Assembly (NCBI RefSeq): GCF_036417845.1
Contig: NC_089990.1
Span: 2,864,001-2,928,000, forward strand
Length of the DNA: 64,000 nucleotides
DNA from: Apteryx mantelli
Taxonomy: Eukaryota > Chordata > Aves > Apterygiformes > Apterygidae
Direction of reading: 5' to 3'
Shown: positions 33,101-45,100 of the stretch, one piece after another
How the letters are laid out: the number at the start of each line of letters is the position of its first letter
How positions within the stretch are numbered: the first letter of the stretch is position 1
Notes under the pieces: model-generated
Database searches by the model: none
Told to the model about the DNA's origin: nothing
The model's input: the letters and a program-made list of their open reading frames with translations, nothing else
Program-made: the position numbers and the translations under genes

Positions 33101-36100
33101 CTTCTGAGACACCAGTTGGTGCTGATTGGTGGCCCATGTGCAACGAAGCGTGGGGTCTTGGCCCAGTGAATCAGGTGCTCACACCAGAAAAAGCAACCAA
33201 ATAAAACCACCACGCAACACGTACTGCCTGGCACCAGCCTCTGCCGGCAGCCGACAGGCCTGGCTGAACATGCGGTGAATAATTAGAGGACAGCGTCTCC
33301 CTGGGATGCTACAACCTTAGAGAAGTATCGGGGGAAAAAAAAAAAAAAAGCTCTAAAATAAGGTCTGCAAAGGTTTTCAACACTGCATAAGCCTTGACCT
33401 CCAGAAGGCCTCCAGCCATGCAATTAGCAGTCACTCACAGCCCTGCATCGTTAAGCGATGCTCGCTCCGGCCGTCACAGACCCTGCGGTTTTTGCTGGAT
33501 GCCGTTTTCAGTGACACGTCTCCTTTCAAGGACGAGCCTGCGGGAGGTGGGCTCACCGAGATGCGTCAGCGGGAGCCCAGGTCTCCCCACGTGGTGCGGT
33601 TTCACTGTGCTCGGGCTGCTTCGGTTGTCCAAGAGATGCACGCAGGGCTGCGGAGAAGCATGATTGCGTAGGAGATTTGTATGAAAATAAGGCAGGTTCC
33701 CACAATAAATTTACTCCACGGTGACTGAAATTTCAGATAATTTCACTGTCCTTCAGTCCCTGACCTCCATTCCTCATAACATCTTTTAGAAACAGTTCCT
33801 GCCACTGACCAATAGAAAAATTGAGGTTTTTCATACAGAAGTTTTTTGTTAAAAAAAAAAAAGAAAGGCTCAAGAGAGGGAATTTACCATCTAATTACAT
33901 TATAAGGAAATACATTATATAATATCATGTTACCTGAAGTAAAATGACTCTTTCTGATAACAGGCAAATTTTTATTACTTCTTTAGGTATTTATTATAAT
34001 AGGATTGATCATGGCAAATTAATTTGCTGCTCTCATGGATGTAATAATTAATTCAATAGGTATTCCATAGTCAATTTAGCATGAACTAATGTCCACCTAT
34101 TATAAAGTGTTCCTTTGAGCTGGGGAACATATTTAAATAAGTGGCCAACCATTAATTAATTCATTTAACATTCATTCTATTACCGTTAATCATGATAAGC
34201 CTCAGTGGTATTAATATTGATGGGGCACTTCCATTCTAATTGTGCTTCCCTTTCTCACAAACCAGAGATCTTGTAAGGTAGCTTGTTCCAGTACCCAAAA
34301 ATCTTAGCCCTTTCCAGGGAGTATGACAGTTTTCTGGAGGAAAATAGCAATGGGAATATAGACACTAATTTGAGCTACTCTATGTTTCATGATTTATAGC
34401 TGCCTCAGACTCAGTTTATGAAGATATGGCACTGTATGGGTAGCATTCTCGGATCCTGTTATATCTCCCCTCTATCATTACTCTTCCTTCTCTTCTTTCT
34501 AACCACAACTTACTCATCTTCTACTTTACTCCCCAGGCTTCTGACTTCAGTGACTGTTTAGTAGGTTTTGAGAATAGGACACTTGTTATCTGAATAGTAT
34601 GGCTATGATTTTGCATAAAATAAAACCAACTTTTTTTGTTGTTGTTTTTATTCTTTTTCAGCTAGCCAAGCACATCCCAAGTACTGCATGCATGGCTACC
34701 TGTTTCCCATGCCTGTTGCTCTTGGCCCTTTTCCTCATCCTTCGTACGATACAACTGCAGGTAGGTTCCTTACTTGTTCCCCAACAGCTCCTTTTCCAAA
34801 AAATTTGTGTACATCAGTGTTTCTTTCATTGCAAATATGTGTGGGGAAGAAGAAGAATGTATTTGCCTTTCTATAGTCTGTGTAAGAGTTTGCCAGATAC
34901 TGTTTAGTCCCCTAATTTAAGGCCCTTGGTGGCTGTACAGCAGCTACTTCCATTGGCCACAGCTAAGGCAAGGGGAGCAGCTGGATCTATGACCGCGATG
35001 AAAGCAGCTGGGCAGAAGGATGCCATAAATTGTATCTTCCCATATGACAGTGAAACTCCATATGCACTTTCTAGTGGAGCACAGCTGCTCACCAGCCTTT
35101 ATTCTGGGGAAGAAGAGGAAAGTGTGATCAAGGCTTTTGGAAAGCTCCTTTACAAGATGGTCAGGCTTTGTCCAACCACCCCAAGCAGCGAGCAAACTGT
35201 GGCTGGTGTGCTCCTACATCTTCTGTCCTCCAGCCCAAAACGTGCTGTGCTGTGAGCAGTGCACCTTCCTTTAGGGTACCCCGGCAGTTACTCCCAACAG
35301 CGAGGGACCGTGCTAAATCCATCCTCTCCTCTCCCACCTCAGCCACCGAGGCAAAGGGCTTCTGCTCTGTGACCAAAGCCAGAGCCTGCATATGGCCAAG
35401 CAGGGAGGCAATGGAAAATACTGCTCCTGGGTTGGGCTTGTGGCAGTCCAGCACCGACTCACTTCCAGTGTCTGCTTCCTGGGAGCCCTAGTGCTGATTA
35501 GTTACAAGGCGAGATAAACAATCATTGAAAAATCAGTTGAACAGCAAGTTCTTAGAAGACCCACATAAATGAGTGACTTATTTTTAATGCACCGAATACA
35601 ACATGGCTGGAGAGCTTTCCTTTCAACTGGTTCCCTTTTTATTTATGTTTCTCTGTATTTTCAGAGTTCTTTAATGAATCAGCTGCTGTTAGGAATTTTA
35701 ATTTGCTAAATTGGTGGCAGCAGCTAGAATTAATTCAATGATCTTTTTTGAAATGAATTGATTTCTTTAAATAGTGTGCATCACTCTGCGTTGCCTCTGG
35801 GGATCTGGGGCAGGCATGCTGCACAAACAAACATCTTGACCTTTTCCTTAGCCTTTAGCAGTACCTTTTTTATTTTTATTTTTTTTATGAGGAATTAATT
35901 AAAAAAAATATTTGTCAGTAGGAGTGTTTGAGGGAGAGTAGCTATTTCTTTTGCTCTGCTGTGTAAGATTCCTGCCTCGGGGAACATGCTGCAATATAAA
36001 ATGGATACGAGAAACTTGTCAACAGTAAAAAGAGTAGCCTGTTTCAGGCTTTGTATAACAAACATCCAGGTTAAGCACGGGGATTTTTTTTGCCTGTGAG

Positions 36101-39100
36101 AGACCGTCATGATGTCTAGTTTCTGAATGATCTTGCTAATAAACACACTAATTTTTCCGTACTAAATAAAGGGCCCTTGAGCCATCTGTCCCCGTCTGTC
36201 AGCCCTGCCACAAAACCCCTCTGCAGCGGCCTCTCAGAAATCCCTCTGCCACCGGCTGCAGCCAGATCGGCCGGAGAGGCCGAAAGCATCATTCCTGAGC
36301 CAGGGAGGTGCAGACGGACCTTCCCGGTGCGCCTCGCTTACTTAATTCGAACCACTCGTCACTCGCACGTAAATTATGACAAAAGAGGAGGCAATCCAAG
36401 AAGAGAGGTCCTCCAGCCATTGCCTCTTCCGGAGTTAATTCTGCCTTCTCTGCAGCCTCTTAGGCTCCCCGAGAGAAGCGGGTGAGGCGAGGTTAAACAC
36501 AAAAATGAATTCTGTGGTTTTGGAGAGTTGAAGATACTTATCTTTTCCTAAGTGGCTCTCCTGACAAAATGGTTTAAAACGAGCAAAACGTATCATCTTT
36601 CTTTCAAGTGTGAATCGGTTCAGAATGACCCGTTTGCTCCTGCTCAGCTCCAATCTTTGCGACTATTTCTTCTGGAAAGCAACAGGCAGAGCGAGAAGCG
36701 ATGGTCTGAGAGGACTGGGGATGTCAGGGGAGTAGGACGTCAGAAGGTTTTCACTTGAAGATCGCTGCCTTTGGCCAAGCTTTGGGGTATTGAGGGGAAG
36801 AGACTTGGCAACTCAGAGACAGAAATCAGTGGGCCCAGTCCCATTCGAAGCGATGGGAAAACGGCTCCGACACGTGCTTGCCTCTAATGAGCACAGTTGC
36901 TTGGAGTCACAGCAGAAACCCCAAAATGCAGCAGCTGTAAGGGCAGCTGGGTCTCCTGCCCTGATCTGTGATTTGGAGTCCAGCAAGGCCATTAGTGGGG
37001 GGAACTGTGAGCTCCTGCTTTCAGTGCAGCCCTGCTCTGCAGCTAACAAAAACTGACTTTATTTAAAATCAAGAACTTGGGGCCTCCCAAAGGGGCTAAT
37101 TGAAATGGAAAATGATATGATCTGATTCCATATCTCTCTTCAAGTTTCTTCCTTGCCAGACTCTTCCCTCTCCCACAAGCACAGCTAAGTGTGGTGTCCT
37201 TTACTCTCACATTTTGAACCCTCTGGTGACACGGTTTTCTCACTGACCCTTTCAACTTCTTGCACTCGGTCCAATCCCATTATTTGGGGCAGGCCATGCA
37301 ACTCAAACTTGCACCGGTTCTGGGCATGTTCTCTCCATGCCCCTGCAGGGAGTTAGTAAAATGCGAGATACAGCTCTTCTCAACACGAGCAACAGCTCTC
37401 TACTGAAGACCCTGCTCCTAATCCCAGCATTCATTACAGCAAGGTTATTGCTTTTATTGTCGCCGAGGCTGGTGTCACACGCATCAGCCTTGCGCAGCTG
37501 TCTGAAACCCGGTCCGACTACGTGGGATCCCTCTCCTTTCCCGTAACTGTATTCTTCTCGCCTGTGCAGTGTACAGAGGCTTCTGGACGGCGTTCATCAC
37601 CGTGGCCGTGGCTGCCAGCCTGGTGGGAGGGTTCCTGCTGGTGTGCGGCGTGCCCTTTGTCAACCCCCGCTTCTACAAAGTCGGGGGCGGATTCCTCCTC
37701 GCCGCTGGTAAGCTGCCAAGCCCCGGTAATTGGATATCCGCGCGCCTGGGATGCGGAGCCCGCGTCCCCCCTTGGTGCACGCGCGTGCACGCGAAGGGGA
37801 GGCACGCGGGTAATGAGGCGCTCCTGGAGAAAGCGCGGCACGCCGATGAGAAGCGCTGACTCCGAATAAGTGATTCCCTCCCCCTTTCTCGGCTAGGAAC
37901 GAACTGCTATGCTCCATCGAGCCTTAGCAAGGTAGCCCTTAGTTCTAGAGAGTCTGGGGCTTGGGAAATACGCTTTTGCTTTTTCTGCTGCCGAGCTCTG
38001 AGCCTCCTGTGCAACCCAGAGGTGCAGAGCTCCGTATTTCAGCAGAGTCCACGGTCACAATAACCCTGGGCAGTAGCGAGCTCCGCTCCGCTCCTGTAAG
38101 CAGTCTTCATATTTGGACCTCTCCTGTATTTCTTCTTAACATCTGGCAGAGCTGAAAACTCAGTGGAAGCAATCCCCAATGATTTAAACTTGGACGACAT
38201 ATTTAATCTGCTCTGAAAAGATAAAGCAGTATCAAAGCAGGAAAACGAATTAAAAATTGACCTGTATTCATTATTCCCACTAGCATTAGAAGTTATTCCA
38301 CTGAATTATCACCATTTTCTATAACTTGGGCTTTTTCCTTTTCTCGTTTTGAGAATGGATAACTGGCTTAACTGTAAGTTGATTTATAACTGTGACTCCA
38401 ACTAGGAAAAACATATTTATTGCAATCTAAACAGTTAAAGGTTGAAGCTCAGATGAGCCATGCCAAATGAAGACCTTCATAATGAAGTCAGGCCTTTCTC
38501 TGCAACAATTATAGTTAATTAGGGACCCTGCACCAGGTCCTGCTTCCTCAAACACAGCAGGAATCAAACAAGAGCCAGTGTCTTTGCTCCCAGTTTTGGC
38601 TTTTAGTCTGTCTCAGATTTTTCTGCTGAAAATGTTCATGAAAATATTTAACAAGAGAGGTCTGAAAATTGACCCTAGAAGAACTCCTTTTAAACTCCTT
38701 CCAAACTCATCATGCCCTTACATTATTACCTTTTGCTATTTTCCCCATTATTTAGCTCCCTATCCATTTTATAGTTGCTTTCCTAATCTCTGTCTCCTCC
38801 AGATGTACTAATAATTAACCATGTGACACCAGCTGCGCTGCTTGTTCAAATGAAGCTAGATGACATCTATCTATTTGTCTAAAAAATCTAGAAGACACTA
38901 AATCAATGTGGCCCTACCTGCCTCTGCTAATTCACTTTGCATTTTGTCCAATTTTCCATTTGCCTCCAGGTCTTTAGTTATTGAAATAATGGCTAGCAAG
39001 CCTGTGGATATCTGCTTATCATCTCTCTCATATATAGTTTAATAAATGCTTGCTTGAGCTTAATTTTTCTAAAGGTAAATATTATATGGTTTTACACATA

Positions 39101-42100
39101 TGAATTCCATTTGGGAATGCAGGAAGTCTTGCTACAAAACCCCTGTTAGGTACTCCAATGCCTTCTAGTGAGTGGCATTGGCAACTTGACATGTATGTGA
39201 ATTAAAGTCATCTCTTGTTGTGAGGTTGGGGCCAAGTATTTGAATTCTCTTAGATTTGACACTTTGTGGTTACCCCAATTAAAGCACTGCTTCTTCAAAA
39301 CGCTAAATCTTCTGCCAAAATGGAAAAAATGAGAATTCTACCATTCTGGCACTGGCCAGATTTTAAAGAAAATTTGAAGCAAAATATCACACAGAAAAGA
39401 AAGTAGAGTAATGTTGAATCACTGTATTTCATTTTTTTTCACTGTTTTTGCACTTTATTCAACTACTTTTTGATTAAAAGACTGGGACATCGAGTTTGAC
39501 ACTTTTTAAAAGAGCTGATTATGCATCACATAAACCTCTTGGCATTAGACAAAGATGCTGCTGTTGAAATAGAGTTTGTATTAATGCAGTTTCAGTCTGA
39601 GCAGCAATCATTGTTATTAACTATCATTAGGAGGAATAAGTTCAGCTGGAAGAGACTTACTGCTGTATTTTCAGTCTAAATGAAAGCTAAAAGAATGTAA
39701 TATTATTTCAGCATTTTCAGGAAAGTTCACTTAGACTTTCAACTGACCTTTTTTTTTTCTTTGGGATCCTGATTTCAAACTTCGGCATCCGGCTGGAAAC
39801 TGACTTCCTGCTATCCTGGGGATGCATCCCTCCGTGGTTATTTTCTTGCTATCCCTTCTAAAAATATTTTGCATAATTGTGCTCAGCAGTGGGAACAATA
39901 GGTTTAATACAGCTTCAACTCCCTTGCTGTTCCTTTCCTTCGGATAGCAGGATGTGGAGTGATGATACAGGAGAAAGCACATATTGTCTTCTAGTCATGG
40001 CCCGTAGGTCAGTGTTAATTAACCTCCTTTACAGAAATGATCTCTCCTTGAGGAAGTGTGAAAACATTGGCACTTCGTAGAGCAGGGATGTGGTCTAGCA
40101 ATTAGATGGCGAGACTGGGCACCAAGACTGCCGGAGTCTCCTGCCACCAACTCTTCCGGTGCCCCAAAATATAGCGTTATTCTGTCCTTAACTTCCCTGC
40201 ACATCCCTTTATCCGAGTGAGACGTCTGGACCTGCGGGACATCGCAAGGTCAGCGCAGTCACGTTGGCCCACTTGCTGCCAACGTGGGCTGTGCTGCTCT
40301 CCCCTCGCCCCAGCTTTCCCGGTGCTGCCCCTCCAGCTGCTTTTCCGGGGGAGTGAAGGAGAAGGCAGGAGGGACGGCGGATGCAGCCGGGGCTGCGAGG
40401 GGAGACGAGCCGGCCCCTTTCGGCAGCAGTCCTCGCTAAGGCTGCCTCAAAACTATCGCGAAACTAGAGCCATGGTTAATCCTTGTAAAGCAACGAGACA
40501 GTAGCCACTGAAAGGGTCTAAAGATATTCTTGGTGTAAATATGCTCCCAAGGACATTTATGGTTATCCAGATGCTGCTGAATTTCTTTTGGAAAGCTGAT
40601 CACTCAACCTTGCATGCGTATTATTAATCTATATAGACGTACAGAGCAGTGAGGTGCACACTTCAAGTCTTCTAACACAGTCTTACGTAGTCATACGTAG
40701 TCATACTTTCAAGTCTTCTGATAGTACAGCTAATAAAACTGCTATCGCTTGCAGAACTGAGCATTTTCCTTTAAAACACATATTACTGTATGGAGCTCCT
40801 GAGGAGCACGTTTCCTTCCAGGGCAGCACTGGCAGCAGAGATGGGCTCCCAGCTCTAAATTATTTCAAGGATTTTAGTGTGTCCCTCCATTTTGGGGGGT
40901 GGGGGGTGGTGGTTTCAGTGTGTTAGGGTGAAGTTTTTATGACTCAGTCAGATTTCTTTGGGTTTTCTTTCCAAGATGCCCTTTATTTACTGTACTTTCA
41001 AAAGGACAAATCTGATAGTCTGCCAGCTACCGTAACAAATGTAGTGCTCAGTGGGTGGTATTTCTGAGAGCTCTTTCCAAAAAACCAGGCCATCTCCCTT
41101 GGTTTCCTCTGCTGGGTGACTCAGGAAATACAGCCGGATCCTGCCTGACATTTACTGCTAGTTGCGTTGGTACATCTATTTCACCAACGAAGCCTTTATC
41201 CTTGCCAAGCTGCTTCAAAATGCATGAGCAAATAACGAGCCCGTTGCTTGCCTTTCTACCATTTGACATCTCCGACTTGGCTTCAGCACTTCCAGTGGGA
41301 AGAAAGTTACTATCCGGTGACTAATTTTAACTTGTTTCAATAGGCAGATGACAATATGATTAATTATAATTGCATTGACACCGAGAAGGTGGGTGAACAC
41401 TGTATCTGCTGGAAACAGTGTTTAAATTCTTAAGATGAATCCACTTTGCTGAACTTGTGCTCCTCAGTTTTCGTTTCCTTTGGGCATTTTAGCAACCAAG
41501 TTTAAAAGTAAGGGTATCCTTCCTCCAGACCTAGGGGAATTACTGAGCCTGCAGTGCTGCTGTAATTAGCTTTGGATCAGCTGCAAAGCAGTAGGTTTAA
41601 GTGAAGAAATGACCTGAAATCAACCTGACAACTTGGACAAGAGTGAGGAAGATATTCTGGAGAAAACATACAAACAAATGATGAACATCCAGGAAGTTTT
41701 CAAAGCAAGCAGTGAGAATATCTGTCACGGGTAAAGTTAAGCAGCATAAACAGGAGCTCGTTACGAGCTCTCCTTATACTAGAAAGCACATGTATACGGT
41801 TAAACATATAGTCTATATGTCTCCCAGCCATTGTGATCCCAGTGCTCTTTTTACGACATACCCGATTGCGGGGTACACCCAGGTGTGCTCTCATTTTTGC
41901 ACAGCTGCCCTCGGACCAGGTTGCTACGATAGAGGGACGTTTCCAGTGAGCAACAGGCTCCAGCCAACCACTCCTGGGCTTCAGGCAACGCGCAGTGGTC
42001 CTGTGAGAGGAATACTGTGAACGTGTGTGTGTGCAGGTCAATCTGCTCTTCAACGCTAGTTGATTACTACATTAAAAAAAAAGCCTCTTTTGACAGTCTT

Positions 42101-45100
42101 ATGGCTGGAAACTGCTGAGTTTTATGCTCAGGTTCCTCTTCCCAAATCAAGAATTCTCCTGTTTGGCAGTTCTTGGGCTTTTCACGTGCAGCAAAAGCTA
42201 ACATTTCTGGAAAGACTGCTTAAGGTCAGCGTTCCATTTTCTTATTATTACCATCTTTAAGAGGCAACTAGTGAGAAAGGCAAATGAGCTGCTAATGGTC
42301 AAAGTTCATTTTTCTTGTAATTAGCAGATTATATGAAAGTTTAGTAGCTTCCTCAGAATAAGAGTTAAAGATTGAGTTCATTCACCTGTCTCTACAATTA
42401 GCAGCTATAAAGGTGTCACAAGGATAAAAAGTGAGAGAAAGAAAAAGACAGACTCCAATTTACTCACAATTAAGGTGCGACTCTCCTTTGGAAAGGGAAG
42501 ATTGAGCGCCAGGGGTTAGTTGTCCTGCAGTTAGCCCCTAGATGGTGTCAGTCGTGTGCGAAGGAGAAAGATTTAATACCCCACTTCAATTTTCTCGCAA
42601 TTAGCCCCTCCCCAGAAGATGCCATTGACCTCATCAGCATCGAGCCTGAGTTTCACAGTTAATTTTTTTCCATACCAGCCTAATGAATAGAGCAAAGCGG
42701 GAAAGGGAGAGAAAGAGAGAGATCACTTTGCTAATTTTGTAGCCAGCAGAAACCACAGAGCTGTTAGGAGGAACGCAGGGACTGTCTCGTTTGACAAGCC
42801 TGTCGCTTGCACTTACCAAAACCCAACGCGCAACGGTGGAGACACCACCACTCTGCTCTCCAGGAGGAAATTTCTGCCTGCCTTAGTAACCTCTTCATCT
42901 GCCAGCCTGGCTCCACGCTTCTAACTATTAGCAGAAAGCTCATCTGCAGCAAAACAATCTCCATATCCTATCGCCGCTTCCTTAGCCTGACCCCAGAGTG
43001 GTTCCTCTGCTCGGTGCAACACCTGTTCCTGTTCTTTTCTTCATCTGGAGCTACGCAAGCGTTTTATGGCATTATAGTCGCTGTGTAAATGTCAAGACTC
43101 TAAGTCTGATCAATTTTTATTCATCCCTGTTTGATTTCTGCAGTTAAAATCCGAAGAATGCAATGTCCCCGTGACCTTTCTGCTCCCTCTGCTAGCATCT
43201 GGGGCAGGTGTGTTGACTCCAGTTTTGGTTCTCAGTAGAGCTGGGCAAAAAAATATAGATTTTTTTCAGTTTGCTGACCAAGACAAGAAGAAATCTATCT
43301 ATGTATATAGAAAGTCATTTGTGGCTGGAATAGAACGAACATGTCTTTCAGCTATTACTGAAACAGAAAGCCCCCAAAAGGATGTGGTAAAGTGAGACTT
43401 ATTTAAGGGAGAAGTTTATGAAAAATTCAAGATAAAATATCATTTGAAAATAAAAATGCCAAACACTTACCTTGAAAATAGGGAAGTGAACCATCCTGAT
43501 ATTCTCACTGCAAACCGATCATTTTTAATGCCTAAAGGTATGACAGATTTTAGACACATTTGTGAATACTTTTTGTTGCTCCAAGAAAGTGTTTTTTGTA
43601 GAAAAAATGTTGCCCCCAAATTTTCGATCAGCTCTCCTTTCTGCACTTCCGTGTTTGTTTTTAAATTTCATTGTCCTTTTTACTGTCTTTCCTCCTTTTA
43701 GAGAGTCTGTAAATCCCAGGGACTCCTGTTACTCAGCTGTAGGTTTTCTAGAGAAGAATTTGCTTACTTTACATTTTTTGGTCATGTTTCACAGAGTGTT
43801 AAAGTGTTCTTAATTTAGATTCTGCTGTTGTGGCTGTGCCATCACCTCCAGTACCTGTTTAATAATAAATCCTTCAATATTGAGATCTGGCACTATTCCC
43901 GGTGAGACCAGAGGGGCTGGCTCCCTGCTCATTAGCACGTTGGTAACCTCAGCGCACAATTTCCACCCTTCTCTTCATGTGTGTCTCTGGGATCCTGTGC
44001 TAGCAGCCACTGACTGAAGTCCCTTCACCTTTATAATTAAGAAATGGGCAGATAGATAGATTTTAGTCTGATTTCCTAAATAAATGAGACTTAGGCAATA
44101 CCTCAGTTGTCCTGGGACTAAATTATTTTCTGCCTGCCTGTGATTCTCTTTAGCCCCATGATTTTTCCTATGGACTGGCCCATTTCAGCCGAGCTTTACA
44201 GGAGATAGAGGTTGCGGAGATACTGAGCTCCTGCAGCTGCGAAAATCAGCCGTTGGTTGAGGACAGACCCCGGGCAGTGGTACGGCTGGTGCTCGAGTGG
44301 CATGTCTTCTGGCTTGATGCTGGTCCAGGTAGCACCCTCAGATTTGGGAAACTTTGGGTAGAACCCAAAGAGGGAAGACAAACCGGAGGCATTCAGCATG
44401 GGCAAGGTCATGTGCAACAGCCAGGGGGAGCAGGGGCTGTTGCAAATAGGTCTTGTAAGGATGTAGAATAGGCTTCAGTAGTTCCCCTATGCATAAAAAA
44501 ACTTGTTTTTTTAAAGAAAAGTAGATGCAAGAAAACTCTAGAAAATAATGTATTGTACCCATGTCCTCTGTCCCTCAGAGACTATTTTTTTATTTGTGTC
44601 TATTACGGTAGGTATTATAAGTTAATGAAATATAAATTGATCTTTAAAAGAGCAGTTTTCAAGGTTCAGTTGCTATCTAATTAGTTTAATTTTAAATTAC
44701 ATCAGTAATAAAGACTTAATTGCCTTCTTATCAATATATTGTATTTTGTAAAGAACATGTGACTATTAAATATTCAATCATTTTCTTATAGTAGAGTAGT
44801 TGGTATTTTAAGCATGCAACTATCATATTAAGTGTAAAATATTTATTTGTGCACTTAATTTCAAGTGGTATCAAAATCTCAATGAACTAACAGCTGGTAT
44901 TTAACTCCTAGCCTGCCTTTTCAGTAAACATAAGGACTTTTCTATATAAGGGGGAATGATTTGAAACAACAGAGTGCTGGGATGTAAAGTATATTTGTAT
45001 GGTTACACAAATTCTTGATTATTAAGATTCGAGTTCAAGTCCTAGGATATAGGAGACACTTTAATAAACATGACAGCTCAGGCTAGGGACCTTCAACTTT

